A stretch of 64,000 bases of DNA from Tiliqua scincoides. Its lineage: Eukaryota > Chordata > Lepidosauria > Squamata > Scincidae. The notes under the pieces are model-generated. The model searched no databases. It saw only the letters and a list, made by a program, of their open reading frames with translations, and was not told the origin of the DNA. A program made the translations under genes and the position numbers. This document shows positions 1-10,950 of this stretch, one piece after another (within the stretch, counting starts at the first letter, position 1; every line of letters starts with the position of its first letter). The stretch spans positions 7,624,645 through 7,688,644 of the forward strand of contig NC_089823.1 of assembly GCF_035046505.1 (NCBI RefSeq), written 5' to 3'.

Positions 1-17
1 CCTCTAGCTACGCCACT
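1..17. mobile_element. Right end of a family C hAT-like miniature
   Basis: The window opens inside a repeat: these bases match the right terminus (CTCTAGCTACGCCACT) seen complete at 6274-6496 and 22380-22601. The rest of the element lies outside the window. Confidence 0.75.
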
Positions 18-1439
18 TCTCTCTCCCTCCTCTTACCTTTCAATACTCAATTGTCCAAAATATTTTTCTCCTCCAGGGCTGACTTCCAGCATTGGAGTCT
101 GATTGGGTGAAACGAGCTCGAGCATATTTTGGGCACATTGGCCAATTTCTCACCTGGCCACCTTTTTGACCAGAGCTTTGCTTTCTCTGCGATTGGGATA
201 GACCCAGGCTTCATACTGTGGGTCTGAGGTTGTCACATCTCTTTTTGGTCTTAGAGTCCATTTATCTTGTCTCAGGTGGCATTTTGGAGCTGACAGTAAA
301 GGCAACAAAAGGGAGGATCCTGCTATTACACTGTTTTTACAAGGTAGTGGCTGTTCATGTTTTTGTGACTTTAACATTTTTATTCTTTTTATGGTATTTT
401 TATACATTGCAATTTTTATGGATTTTGCAGGCTGCCTCGAGGTAGGATAAAATTCTCTTAAATAAAATAAATCAGTAACTTTCTTAGTTGTAAATGCAGA
501 ACTCGGTGTTGCCATGAACTTCAGTGTGCAACAAGAGTCTCTTAATAAGAGAATAAGGCCCCAATTCTATCTGTGCGGTATGCTGGTGGATCTTGAGGTC
601 CGCCAGTGTATTATGTGGTCCATCACTGTGGCAGGCTCTCCACTGGTCTGTGGAGTGTTGCTGCAAAGGCTGGAAGGTCACGCACTGGCAGTGGTGCCAT
701 GCGAGCTAGCCGTCAGTGCAGTAGTGGTGGGACAGATACAGGGATGGATTGGGGCAGGATGGGGGCAGATCTTGGTGGTGGCAGCAGATTCCTTTACCCC
801 TGGTGCTGCCTGGACAGGCCCCCTTCAGTGAAAAGACATGTGCCAGTAAAAGAGCTGGTGGAGATCTGAGTAGAGCCACAGGGGCCACAAAGCAGCTAGA
901 GAGGAAAGTAAAAGTTTTCTTTATTTACTTCTGCTGGCCAGCCTGGTCCCTTGAACTTAAATTAAAATTCCGCAGGAATAAAACAATATCAGAGAACAGC
1001 CAACAAACTAACAAAAAAACCCAGTTTGCCAGGAAGCAATATCAGGCACTGCCTCAAAGGTCTTACAGAAGAGTCTAGTCTTAAGCGGTTTCTTAAGGCC
1101 AGCAGTGTTAGGACCTGGCAGAACTCTTTGCCATTGCAGAAAAAGCCTTGCTCTTGCATCTCTTCAGTGAAGGTGTTTGCACAAGCCTCTCCCACAGTGG
1201 CAGTGATGCCAGATCCTAACCCCATTCCTGGGCAACCTGGGGCAGTCCCAGGCTGCTCTGATTCCTGCACCTCTTTGGATCCTAGTAGAGCCTTTGGGAC
1301 TGCTGCAGCTGTCCCTGGGTCAAGGAGAAAAAAATTCCCCTTGCCTTGGGCTGAGCCTCAGACAGCCCGAAAATGGCGCTAGATACAGCACAGGCGTGAT
1401 GGCCTGCCTGTTCCAGAGCAAGTTAGGATCAGGCTGGCT
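18..1439. other. Single-copy sequence, no gene recognised
   Basis: Several overlapping open frames of 60-125 codons occur on both strands, but none resembles a known protein and none has a convincing exon structure. No repeat shared with the rest of the window was seen. Confidence 0.5.
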
Positions 1440-1630
1440 GTTTGCAGGCCCCTGAATGTGTTGTGCAAGCAGCCCCTCCCTCTCCCCTTTGGAGCCATTT
1501 CGGGGAATGGGATCAAAATAGAGGCATATGCTTGGCTTCAAAGGAGATGTGGTGGTGGTGGGGGAGCTGCTTGCATGCTGAGGTTCCCTGCAAAACTTAG
1601 TGCTTTGCACCTCCTCTAGCTACGCCACTG
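1440..1630. mobile_element. Family C hAT-like miniature, left end lost
   Basis: The right half is intact: CTGCAAAACTTAGTGC, then the CTCTAGCTACGCCACTG terminus. The left inverted repeat starts only at TTTGCAGGC, so about 45 bp of the left end is gone. The interior has the family's typical GGAGCCATT and purine-rich GC stretches. No transposase is encoded. Confidence 0.7.
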
Positions 1631-1822
1631 CTCTCATCTTGTTGGAAGGATGACAGTCTTCTCCCTCTGCTGGTTTTAGCTTTGCTGCTTATTTCATTCT
1701 TCTTTAAGTTGGCTGCTCATCATTGTTCATTTCCATTTAACACTGTTAGCTGCCTTGGCACAAAAAGGGAAGCTAGAACAATCATTGGTAGAATATGGGT
1801 TGAAAATGCTATTACACTAGTC

Positions 1823-2286
1823 CAGGGGTGCCCAAACCCCGGCCCTGGGGCCACTTGCAGCCCTCGAGGCCTCTCCATGCGGCCCTCAGGGAGCCCCCAG
1901 TCTCCACTGAGACTCTGGCCCTCCGGAGATTTGTTGGAGCCCGCACTGGCCCGACACAACTGCTCTCAGCGTGAGTGTGACTTTTTGACCTCTCGTATGA
2001 GCTGTGGGATGAGGGCTCCTTCCACTGCTTCTTGTTTCATGTCTGTGATGCAGTAGCAGCAGCAAAGGAAAGGCCAGCCTTGCTTTGTGCAAGGCCTTTT
2101 ATAGGTCTTGAGCTATTGCAAGACCTTCATTCATTCATATAACTTCAGCTTTAATATATTCATTTATGTAAAATTATGTAAATTTATTCAAATTTTAAAT
2201 GTAAATTAATTCTTTTTGTCCCCGGCCCCCGACACAGTGTCAGAGAGATGATGTGGCCCTCCTGCCAAAAACTTTGGACACCCCTG
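1823..2286 (-). mobile_element. Family A hAT miniature (Buster-type target)
   Basis: The element starts CAGGGGTGCCCAAAC and ends TTTGGACACCCCTG, giving imperfect terminal inverted repeats. It is flanked by an 8-bp target duplication, CACTAGTC on the left and CACTAGCC on the right, which is the hAT hallmark. Its two ends match those of the autonomous element at 16924-20509, in reverse orientation. The TATAAAAGGCC and AAATTTACAT interior blocks are also shared, so it is best read as an internal-deletion derivative. Confidence 0.9.
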
Positions 2287-2937
2287 CACTAGCCTAAGCT
2301 ACCTGCTCAGGCGCGTGTGGCAGAAACTGGCAGTGGCCAAGGAGCGTTGCCACCTCTTGTAGTAATGCTTCCAAAATGGCTACTGCTGGGGCACTCAGTG
2401 ATCTGTTGGCAGCCATTGTGGGACAGTGGAAATTAGTTCCCCCATCCCAACATCCTCAAGCATTTATAAATTTAGGGAATTGTTCAAATGAATTTTGGAA
2501 CCAAACAATTTGCTGTTCTTGGAGTTAATATACAGGCATACCAAAAAATAAAAAATAAAAAAATATTGTGTATGGTTTTGTGATCATGTGCATGTTGGTT
2601 TTTAGAGGGTTTTTTTTTGCACAATACTGTCCTGGTGCACATGCGTTTTTGTCATCAGTAAAGCATCACACAAAACAACGTGCACAATTGTATGTACAAT
2701 TAGATCAAGACTTCACTTTGTTGTACCAAGTGCATTGGTAAAACATTGCAGAAATCACTTTGATGTAATCTACTTTCAATTACATCAAGAATGCTTTTTG
2801 CAGTGTTTATCAGCGCATGCGTGTGCAAAGTGATTTGTGCAAATGGGGGAAGACATGAATAAACTACGGAAACAAGAACTGCTGCAAAAGTTCTGAAATA
2901 AGAACTGGAACAACAGAGACATCCTGATGCAGTGATG
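2287..2937. other. AT-rich single-copy sequence
   Basis: No gene or family repeat was seen. There is an A-rich stretch around 2545-2565 and a run of T at 2614-2621. Confidence 0.4.
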
Positions 2938-3000
2938 ATATGCTTGTGTATGCATGTCTACTCTGAAGTAGACCCCACTGAGTTCAATGCAACTCGGCAG
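2938..3000. repeat. Fragment of the CCCATTGA palindromic repeat
   Basis: It carries the diagnostic core, TCTACTCTGAAGTAG followed by CCCACTGAGTTCAATG, also seen at 5281-5352, 55249-55338 and 63110-63195. Only one arm is recognisable here. Confidence 0.5.
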
Positions 3001-3279
3001 CCAGTTCCTGCGCTGGCACTAGCCCACATTAGGATTGAGCGGTTAGTGTTGCCCAGACCTCTCCTGAGTAATTTTGCTAATTTAAGCAAAATCTGTTTTG
3101 CTTCCATTAAAATTCCTTTCATTTCTGTCTGAAAAGGAACACATTCGGCTCAAATTTTTTGCTTCAGGCAAAATTCACCGGCCTTTCAAGCCCTGGTGGA
3201 AGAAAGGCATGACTTTAGGGGCTCTCTTGGGGTTTCCAAATCTTCCTGGTCATAGCTGGGTCTTTTGCCTGTTGTATTT

Positions 3280-3953
3280 CGCTCATATTCTGGCGACGGT
3301 GGTCCATCCCCTAGTGACATCCCGGTTAGACTACTGTAATGCCCTACACGTGGGGCTACCCCTGAAAACAGTTCAGAAATTGCAGTTGGTGCAGAATGCA
3401 GCAGCTCAGTTAGTCACTGGGGCTCGGAATCCGCTATGCCGTTACTCCAGAGGCTACAGTGGCTGCCCAATCCTTTCCAAGCGCAATTTGAGGTGTTGGT
3501 GGTGACCTTTAAAGCACTATACTGTATAGGACCAGGATAACTCAAGGACCGCCTTCCTCCATATATTTCTGAAGTCCCCTGTGATCATTAGAGACAGCCC
3601 TTCTTAGGACACCTTTACCATCTGAAGCCAGGTGTAGGGCCTTCTTGGTTTTGGCACCATGCCTCTGGAATCAGCTGCTAAAATATCTGAAGGCAGCCTC
3701 TTCACTATATGGTTTCTGGTGGGGTTTGAAGACCCATGTGTCTTACCTGGCCTGGGGGGGGGAGGGGAAGGCATTCCTTAGGGACCCCTTCTTAACTTTT
3801 ATGCTGCTGTATACTATTTGACATTTTAATCTGCTTTTTTATTGTTATTTTAAAAATTGTTTTAATGGTTTTTATTTTAATGTTTGATTCCAATATTTTA
3901 ACTTTCTTTATGTGTGTGCTTGTCTGTACACAGCTTTGGGTTTTTACAAAAAT
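3280..3953 (+). mobile_element. L2 LINE, 5'-truncated 3' end
   Basis: Reading the plus strand from about 3300 gives the L2 reverse-transcriptase C-terminal signature: [10 protein letters not shown], then [19 protein letters not shown] degraded continuation and a T-rich 3' UTR follow. The AATAATAAATAAATA tail at about 4109-4131 probably belongs to this copy and is separated from it by the 5S SINE. The reading frame is lost beyond about 3505. A sister copy lies at 24314-25078. Confidence 0.8.
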
Positions 3954-4094
3954 GGTTGGCAACCTTCAGTCTCGAAAGACTATGGTATAAGCCTTCAGCT
4001 CCCAGTATTCCCAGGCGGTCTCCCACCCAAGTACTAACCAGGCCTGACCCTGCTTAGCTTCCGAGATCAGACGAGATCGGGCATGTGCAGGGTA
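3954..4094 (-). mobile_element. 5S rRNA-derived SINE
   Basis: On the minus strand it reads from 5S rRNA position ~14 through the whole internal promoter: box A (AGCTAAGCAGGGTC), the intermediate element and box C (TACTTGGGTGGGAGACC). A short GGCTTATACC linker and the tail GACTGAAGGTTGCCAAC follow. The tail is not 5S sequence; it matches the 3' end of the LINE at 28720-29500. The copy sits in the tail of the L2 element. It is not a host 5S gene: the 5' end is missing and there is no T-run terminator directly after 5S. Confidence 0.9.
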
Positions 4095-4095
4095 A

Positions 4096-5280
4096 TGACA
4101 TAGAAATCTAATAATAAATAATAATAAATAAATGCTGTGGCTCAAGCTTCCTTGCGTGCACCCTGCAAGGTCAGACCTGCAATCAGGCAGTTGGGAGAAC
4201 TGATTGTGCAGGTCTAAGGACACGGGATCAGAGTCAGTTTGCTGAAACTGTGCAAGTCCAGATCTGCTCAGTATGGAGATAGGAGAATCCTGGAAACCTT
4301 CGAAGAGCCACCTTGAGTTTTCATGATGGGAAAATGGGAGAAAACGAATGTATTAAAATAAAACAAATGTTCTTGGTTGGCTTTGCGATGCCTGTCTGTG
4401 GCCTGGTGTGCATTCCCCCCTTTGTTTTGTTCCTCAAAGGGAGGAGGTTGGAGTGCCGGGGGAGGAGAGCAGCATACACAATGCTGACACATGAAACATG
4501 TGGCAACAAATTGAGGACAACATCTACCAAATGGAAATGTGAACCCGGTGGCACGAGCATAAAAGATGAAGCATCTGCAGAAGATCTGAGGAAAATTGTA
4601 GAGACAATTCCAGCAATTATGATTATAGCATTGTGGATGCTCTTGCATTTAATTACAATTGGACAGGCTTTTTTGTGCGACGAAAATGGACAAAACCGAC
4701 TACAGACTCTCTTTCAAAATACAAGCAATCTGCAATCTGAATGGGATCCTCCTTTTATGCCCGCACAATGGGCTCCCGTTTCCCAAACATGGCAGTGTCT
4801 CGGCAGCAATTTCCCAATGCTAAATGTCGATGGCAAAATGAATGTGGTGGTGAAGGGGGGGAGGGGAGAGAAATTAGCCAGTTTATTATTTCATCTGAGA
4901 ACATGGATTATTAAGAGCTATTATGAAGGGTTTTTTTTTAAGCGTTCTCTTCTAAAATTACATTTAAATGGAAGTACTACTTAGAATTGACTTTGTGGAG
5001 GAGGGTTGTAATTTTTCATTGCCCAAACCTTTTAGTCTTCTGCATTAGAACTTTCTTAAGTTTTCCTTAAGGGTACAGCGAGGTACCAGCTGGTTATTTT
5101 TTATGGGGCCTTGTGAGTTGCATTCCAATGTTATTCTGGAATCAATGGATTAATTTTATGGACACAGATGTCTGGAAAAAAATAGGCTGGAACTCTGGAG
5201 GAGGTAGGAAGCATATTGGGTCCCTGTACCTGTCAGGGAATTCCCTGGAGCCCTCCCCACTATGGCTGGAATACTATACA
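4096..5280. other. Mostly single-copy; LINE-type tail at 4298-4365
   Basis: At 4298-4365 GCCACCTTGAGTTTTC followed by GGGAAAATGGGAG and an A-rich run resembles the 3' tail of an L2-like or SINE element. An open frame at 4313-4984 (223 codons, plus strand) starts inside this tail and shows no recognisable domain. The rest holds nothing recognised. Confidence 0.4.
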
Positions 5281-5352
5281 TACTTTCCTGGGAGTAAGTC
5301 CCATTGAACACAATAGGACTTCTGAGTAGACAGGCATGAGTTTGGGCTGTAA
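5281..5352. repeat. CCCATTGA palindromic repeat, right part
   Basis: CCTGGGAGTAAGTCCCATTG is followed by AATAGGACTTCTGAGTAGACAGGC and a TTTGGGCTGTAA end. This is the same arrangement as the complete 90-bp copy at 55249-55338. Confidence 0.6.
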
Positions 5353-5733
5353 TTCCTCCAATCACCTTACCGGAAGCTAAGGGAAGTAGCAAGCTCCAAA
5401 GAATCCGTGGCAACGACTGAAGCCAATATGAATCCATTTTGGATGGGCAAGTTCTAGAACAATCTAGGGGCCAATTGAGTTCAGGGGTAGCACTTACAAT
5501 CTAGTACCCAAATCTCTCTCCCCCTTCTCAGTTTTATAAAGGATAATAACAAAGACACCAGGAATATTTTCCTTGGGAAGGATTTCCATAATCAGGGTGT
5601 AAACTCAGAAAAGGTCTTCTTTCTGGTAGCCATCCATCTAACCTCCCCGTGTGAGGACACCTAAAGAGGGGCCTCCAATGAAGATCTTAGTTGCCAGACA
5701 GCCTCATGCAGTTCTTCACCCTGTTCTCAGACC
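5353..5733. other. Single-copy sequence
   Basis: No open frame of note, repeat or RNA signal was recognised. Confidence 0.4.
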
Positions 5734-5960
5734 CAGTGGCATAGCTTCAGTGGGGGGGGGGACAGTGCGGTAAGTACTGCAGGTGCTGCAACACGCCATG
5801 TAAGTGGCCCCTTCCACTTGCTGTCAGAGCCATTCCAGGCAGCAATGGCAATGAGCAGGCAGCCAGTGTGTTGCCCTTGCTACGCAAAACGGCTCTGACA
5901 GGAAGTAGGAGGGGCCACTTACACTGCGGCGCCTGCAGTCCTTCCTGCGCCACCCCCCAG
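5734..5960. mobile_element. Family C-like hAT miniature, divergent variant
   Basis: It begins CAGTGGCATAGCTTCAG, has a GTAAGTACTGCAGG block mirrored by CCTGCAGTCCTTCCTGC near its right end, and holds two GTCAGAGCCATT-like segments in opposite orientation. The same variant occurs at 37937-38110. No clean target duplication was found. Confidence 0.55.
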
Positions 5961-6084
5961 ACCATTTACATTTTATTGCTCAAGTTAAATACATGCTCAA
6001 TTGCATTAAATGCTCAATACACAGCACTGTGGGTTGACCCTGGAAACAAGGTGGCCAATGGAGCTCCATGAGTATGGGTGCCTT

Positions 6085-6230
6085 GGTTGGCAACCTTCAG
6101 TCTCGAAAGACTATGGTATAAGCCTACAGCACCCAGTATTCCCAGGCGGTCTCCCATCCAAGTACTAACCAGGCCTGACCCTGCTTAGCTTCCGAGATCA
6201 GACGAGATCGGGCATGTGCAGGGTAACAGA
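6085..6230 (-). mobile_element. 5S rRNA-derived SINE
   Basis: It has the same structure as the copy at 3954-4094. Its 5S part also begins at TTACCCTGCACATGC, so the two share a 5' start point. A GTGCCTT repeat at 6078-6084 and 6231-6237 is a plausible target duplication. The internal pol III promoter boxes are intact. Confidence 0.88.
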
Positions 6231-6273
6231 GTGCCTTATGCTTAGATAAAAATCACATGCACATGCACACTCA

Positions 6274-6496
6274 TAGTGGCATAGCTAGAGGGGGTGCAAA
6301 GCACCAAGTTTTGCAGGGAGCCTCACTGCTGCATGCAAGAGTCCCTTCCCTGCCCTCTTCGAAGCCATTCCAAAAGGTGGGAGCAAAATGGAGCCATAAG
6401 CCTGGTTCCAAAGGGGAGGAAGAAGGACCCCTTGCACGCTGCGGTAATGCTCTCTGCAAAACAGAGTGCTTTGCACCCCCTCTAGCTATGCCACTG
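6274..6496. mobile_element. Family C hAT-like miniature, near-complete
   Basis: This 223-bp near-palindrome starts TAGTGGCATAGCTAGAGG and ends CCTCTAGCTATGCCACTG. The inverted arms extend through the GTGCAAAGCAC and TTTGCAGGGAGC blocks, with GGAGCCATT / AATGGCTCC-like inner arms. Its flanks CACACTCA / CACACAAA agree at 6 of 8 positions. No coding capacity. Confidence 0.85.
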
Positions 6497-6515
6497 CACA
6501 CAAACATACACATCT

Positions 6516-7163
6516 TGTTGGAGGAAATTAAAAGTAGTTTCCTCTTTGGGGGGAAGCAGAGTAGCTTAAGCAGCGAACCCCCCCTTTTGGGTATCACCCC
6601 AGGGAACCTCCCTCACCTAGCTAACTGCTATTCAATGAAAAAAGACAAAGAGGCAATGGCTTGTTAAAGTTGCAAAACAAGAAGTTGTTTACTTACAGTT
6701 CCATTGAGTGTATATATACAGCATCTGATTAGGATCAGAGGTTCAGCTATTACTTAGATAGCAAGGCCCTTGTCTGATCTCGGAAGCTAAGCAGGGTCAG
6801 GCCTGGTTAGTACTTCGATGGGAGACCACCTGGGAATACCAGGTGCTGTAGGCTTATACCATAGTCTTTTGAGACTGAAGGTTGCCAACCAAGGCCCTAG
6901 AGCTGCCTCGCCCTGCATGCCATGTGCTCAAGATGGCGGGGGCTTCAGAGCCCTGCTGTGTGCCATCTTAACAGGTCAGTGGTCAGAGGACAAGAGAGAG
7001 AGTGCTCAGAAGAGAAGGAAGGATAAAGGGTTAGGGCCACACCCCCACAAGGATCACAGAGAGAACAGGTAGAACGGTCAGAGTCACTGGGTCATAGCTT
7101 GACCCCTTCTGGACAGCATCCTGCCCCCTCTGGACAGCAGATGGAGTTGCACCAACTCCAACA
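6516..7163 (-). mobile_element. Solo LTR of a retrovirus-like element (fossil)
   Basis: The ends are inverted (TGTTGGAG at the left, CTCCAACA at the right) and are flanked by a 5-bp target duplication, CATCT, at 6511-6515 and 7164-7168. Without the inserted 5S SINE the length is about 520 bp. The minus orientation is preferred because it puts a long U3 ahead of a TATATATA box near 6710-6717, leaving a ~200-bp R-U5. No internal gag/pol/env remains, so this is a solo LTR left by recombination. The family (ERV or Gypsy) was not determined. Confidence 0.75.
6771..6890 (+). mobile_element. 5S rRNA-derived SINE inside the LTR
   Basis: It runs from within 5S (TGTCTGATCTCGG) through boxes A and C to the shared tail GACTGAAGGTTGCCAAC. 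It is bounded by an 8-bp duplication, AAGGCCCT, at 6763-6770 and 6891-6898. It is 5'-truncated relative to the copies at 3954 and 6085. The insertion is younger than the LTR that hosts it. Confidence 0.88.
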
Positions 7164-7187
7164 CATCTTGTAGCTGAGAAGGAGTAT

Positions 7188-7290
7188 CTTGCCTAAGTCA
7201 CCTGGTAGACTTATGACAGAGGCAGTGTTAAAACCAGGGATGCCTGATTTGTAGTGCATCCTCTTAAGCCACTACACAACACCAGCTCTC
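7188..7290 (-). mobile_element. MIR-type (CORE) SINE, old
   Basis: CTTGCCTAAGTCACCTGGTAG, then GACAGAGGCAGTGTTAAAACCAGG and CTCTTAAGCCACTAC, match the antisense of the MIR tRNA-like head and core in order. It is strongly diverged, consistent with an ancient amniote insertion. Confidence 0.65.
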
Positions 7291-8170
7291 TTCATATATG
7301 CAATACCGACCTGTCTTACAGGCTTGTCAGAAAGATTACTGGATGATTACATATGTGAAGTTCAGACACCTGAAAATTCTATATAAATGCTAAGTATATT
7401 CTCTCCATTCCAGGTGCTAAATCTTGGCAGTGTTGTACCTCCAAAAATATTTCCTTTTGGATGTGATGCTTTCCCCTTACGATGAACACTAATACACAGA
7501 GTAGCCTTTGATCATGCCTCAAGGCATCCATTTCTGTTCCAAATCCAAGATAGCTGCCTGTGGTTTCTGTCATTAGACGGAAGGGATTTGTGTTTCCCTC
7601 CCTGTCCTCCCCATGCCTGTACAGTTTTTAAAAAATATATATTATTAAAGGAAAGGTTTCTCTAAACCTAATCTTTTCAGGGTATATTTTCCTGGATTTT
7701 GTAGTATTGACAAAAGCTTTTTGTTTTAAAATTATCTATAATTGAAATGCTTGCTCCAGAGCTCCTGATAGCAGCAAAGCAAGCCTGGGTCCGCAAGGAT
7801 GCTTATCTCCTTGCACTAAAGAGTGAAGGAACATCTAGTCCCAAGAGACCTTCCTTGAGTGCTTTGTGCTGTTTTTTCCCCCCTAAAATATAGAAGGAAC
7901 TGAAAGTTGCTTTCACTCCATCTCCCAGTCCTTGATGATAAACCTGAATACGGTGGCAACATATAGTCACAGATGGGGAAGGAACAATCAAACCAAGCCT
8001 GGAAGGTTCTTTGAATCTGTATAATCAGATTATGCTAATTTCCTTAAACCCCATTTCCAAAAGCTAACATTTATCATTAGCTTGTGTACTTCCTAATTGT
8101 TTTATGGACTGTATTTTTCAAGCAGACAGGCCCCCTCCCCAATACATATGCTGCAGAATGTGTACAGAGG

Positions 8171-8173
<3 letters not shown>
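7291..8173. other. Single-copy sequence
   Basis: No gene, RNA or family repeat was recognised. The short open frames on the minus strand show no known domain. Confidence 0.4.

Positions 8174-8208
<35 letters not shown>
8174..8208. repeat. (TG)n microsatellite
   Basis: About 17 uninterrupted TG dinucleotides. Open frames reading through it (poly-CV on plus, poly-TH on minus) are artefacts. Confidence 0.97.
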
Positions 8209-8211
<3 letters not shown>

Positions 8212-9279
8212 GTTTAAAGAGAGAGTTGATGGAAATGCCAAAGAGCAGCATTTCACAAGAAAAAGTGTTGCTGTTTAAAATGCTGGGATTTTTCCACCCC
8301 AGCCAGTAGGAAGGGAGAAGACACTCGGTTTTTCCTGCAAAAGGCAGGTCCATTTTTGCCACGTTTTCCCAAAAGTATTGACCAAACTCTTGCAAGAGGC
8401 AGCACGCTTGCTTCTGAATCAAAATGGAACTCCTCACACTCCCAGCCCTCCAAGCTTTACTTTAGCACAAGATTAGATGTGACACCAGAGATCCATGTGC
8501 CCTCCAAAGTGGTAATAGCAGCCATGATGGTGCAATTCAAATCAGGGTTGCAGGACAGGGGGAAGGGGGTTTAATCCTTTCTCCCCCTCATCTTTTGCAT
8601 CTAAAATTAACTTCCAATGCTGCAAAAACACAGGTATCGTACTGGTCCAAGGGGCAGCCCAGAGGCTGGCTCTCCCTTGAGAATCTTTTGTCTCACTGCA
8701 TCTCTGCTCCCACCATTCTCATGAGCTTGGAAAGCCCTCAAGCAGCATCATTCTCTGATGATCCAGGCTGGAGTGGAGCCAAGCAGGCCCCTCAACAAGG
8801 AGTGTGGAGAGTGAGCAGCTGGGTGGTAGTGACAGATGGAATGCTGGCTTTATTATTTAAATAAATGTCAACCTTATCTGGAATAATGTGTTTTTTGGGG
8901 GTGGGGTGGGGGGGGTCCACTCTCCACCTGGCTTGTAGGCTGGGCTTCCATGCTTAGAAGAATAGCCTTGCCTAGTGGCCAACATAGACACTGCCATTGT
9001 TAGGTCTTTGGTAAAAACACATTGAAAAATGCAAAATGTTCGTGGGGAAAAAAGCTCCCTGTTCAGTGTTCAAACAGCCCTGGTTTACTTCTGTGTAGTG
9101 CATGAAATGGCCCAATGAAGCACATTTCATTGAGGCACATTTAGCAGACACATTAATGCCTTTGGATTGCCCACAAGCTGCATGTGAAATCAATAGCCCT
9201 TACCCACTGTTGTTCCACAGCACCTGGTATACAGTGGCATACTGTCTCTGAACATGGGGGCATCATTTGGCTGTCACAA
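8209..9279. other. Single-copy sequence
   Basis: Nothing recognised apart from a G-rich run near 8897-8915. Confidence 0.4.
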
Positions 9280-9375
9280 TGGACCTATCCTCCAAGAATG
9301 TGTCTAATCCCCTTCTAAAGCTACCAAATTTGAGTACCATAACAACACCTTGCGGCAATAAATTATTGAACCCAT
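9280..9375 (-). mobile_element. Old CR1 3' fragment
   Basis: TCCTCCAAGAATGTGTCTAATCC, then TTCTAAAGCTACC and AACACCTTGCGGCAATAAATT, match in order the antisense of the CR1 segment encoding the protein's last residues (compare 61850-61930). It is much more diverged than the other CR1 copies here, so it is probably an older subfamily. Confidence 0.6.
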
Positions 9376-9430
9376 GAAACTTTACATACTGAACCTGGCA
9401 CTGGTTCATCTTGGTCAGTATTATCTAATC

Positions 9431-9756
9431 CAGGGATTCTTAATTGGGGATATGGGGTTTGTGAACCAAATTATGGAGATATGGGACCCAATCTCTGAAC
9501 AATTTTAAAAAAATTAATCCTACCAGGGCTGGGCAGCAGCGGAATTTGCATTCCACTGGCACCAATGGCTGTAAAACAGTCAGCACCAGCTGTAAAAAGC
9601 ACTCTGGCAGCGCATGAACTTGCGCACTACTGGAGCACCAGTGGGAAGGCTAGAGCCTTCCTATATACATTGTCAAACCACTGGCCATTGGAACAGGTAA
9701 GGTGGGGAGGAGGTGGGAGGGCAGAATGTAGGCAATGAAGGGGTGAAACTGGGCAG

Positions 9757-9789
<33 letters not shown>

Positions 9790-10327
9790 ACTTTATTGTC
9801 ATTGCACTACAGCACAACAAAATTTATGCACCTTTGAGATACAAGTGAGGGGGAGGAACGGAGAGCAGGGAGGCTGTAGGAGGGGGGTGGATCTTGCGGC
9901 AATGGCACACTCCAGACCCTATTCCCTTTGGCAGCAGCCTGCCCCCCCTTCTCTCATCAGACTTGTGCTAGCTAAATTGCTAGCGCTGATCTGAGTAGAC
10001 CCATTGCAGGTTGAGTGGCTTACAGAGGTGTAAGGGGATTTAAATCCTTTTCACCCTGCTAAAGCCTCCTAATCTATTCTGCCCCCCCCATACATTGAGT
10101 CTGTTTTTGGTGTGGCTGCACCAGTGGGTGGGGAGAAGGAGTGGGCTGTTAGTATACTTAATGTAAAACCAAGCTGTTGACATCTTTTGAATTCATACTG
10201 GTACTTAATAGGGTTGATGATGATTTCGGCACTCTGGCAAAGGGGATATAGGATTAGTTTTAGGGCACAAGGGCATATTGGGCAATCCATTGGGGGTCTG
10301 TGATCATATAAAGGTGAAGAACTCCTG
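9431..10327. mobile_element. Family F hAT-like element, degraded
   Basis: The left end reads CAGGGATTCTTAATTGGGG and the right end (reverse complement) CAGGAGTTCTTCACC, a terminal pair typical of hAT miniatures. The inner arms (GGGTTTGTGAACC / GGGGGTCTGTGATC) also mirror. The left flank ATCTAATC fits the TA-centred pattern, but the right flank does not match, so an 8-bp duplication is not shown. Later insertions lie inside, including the segment at 9761-9850. Confidence 0.5.
9761..9850 (-). mobile_element. LINE 3' tail with (AGT)n microsatellite
   Basis: On the minus strand the segment ends in GTGCAATGACAATAAAG followed by about nine ACT units. This is a typical non-LTR retroelement 3' end with a polyadenylation-like AATAAA and a simple-repeat tail. 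Too little is present to name the family. Confidence 0.5.
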
Positions 10328-10839
10328 GTTGGCTCTCCAGGGATCTTTTCCAACCCAGTTGGAGATGCTGACAGGGACTAAATCTGGGCCCTTCTGCAAG
10401 TCAAGCACTGCCCCACCATCAAGCAACAGCCCCTCCCAAATCCCATGCATTCATTATGCAGTGTGTGGAGTCCTCGCTTTTGTCTTGGGCATCACGTTGT
10501 ATATCATGGAAATCCCAAAGACAAGCCAAGTTGGGGTACTGCCAGAGGAAGAAGCTTATCCGGCGCATAATCAGTGCACATTTGAAAGCTGGCATTGTGA
10601 ATCCCTGCCTTTTACCTGTAGAGCCATATGGTCGGACCACAGAGTCAAACCATTAAAACAGATGGACTGGGTATGTATCAGATTCCTAATCACTATAATC
10701 TCAATGGCTTCAGGTGGAGGGTGGGTTTTTTTGTGAGTGCATGAGTGGAGTGGTTGGGGGAGGATATGATTTGTCCCAGATGGTGGGAAATGTCAGTTTC
10801 TCGAGTCGCTTAGGAATGACAGACTGTAGCATGAAGGGC
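10328..10839. other. Single-copy sequence with a 152-codon frame
   Basis: A plus-strand open frame starts at 10278, inside the family F right end, and runs to 10736. Its product resembles no family I know and it is probably chance. Confidence 0.35.
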
Positions 10840-10950
10840 CTTGCCGCAAGATGTGGTGATGGCCTGGACGCCTTTAAAAGGGGACTGAACTAAGCTGGAC
10901 TAGATGGGCCTACGGCCTGATCCAGTGGGGCTGTTCTTATGTTCTTATGT
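10840..10950 (+). mobile_element. CR1 3' end
   Basis: CTTGCCGCAAGATGTGGTGATG, then TGGACGCCTTTAAAAGGGG and GGACTAGATGGGCC, ending GTTCTTATGTTCTTATG. This is the standard CR1 3' order with an internal deletion and the octamer tail. Confidence 0.85.

Noticed and set aside
4313-4984. 223-codon open frame on the plus strand, possible host gene
   Set aside because: It starts inside a LINE-type 3' tail, has no recognisable domain or exon signals, and a frame of this length is only mildly unexpected in 64 kb of moderate GC.
8084-8437. Open frames through the TG repeat (poly-CV and poly-TH)
   Set aside because: They exist only because the dinucleotide repeat lacks stops in those frames.
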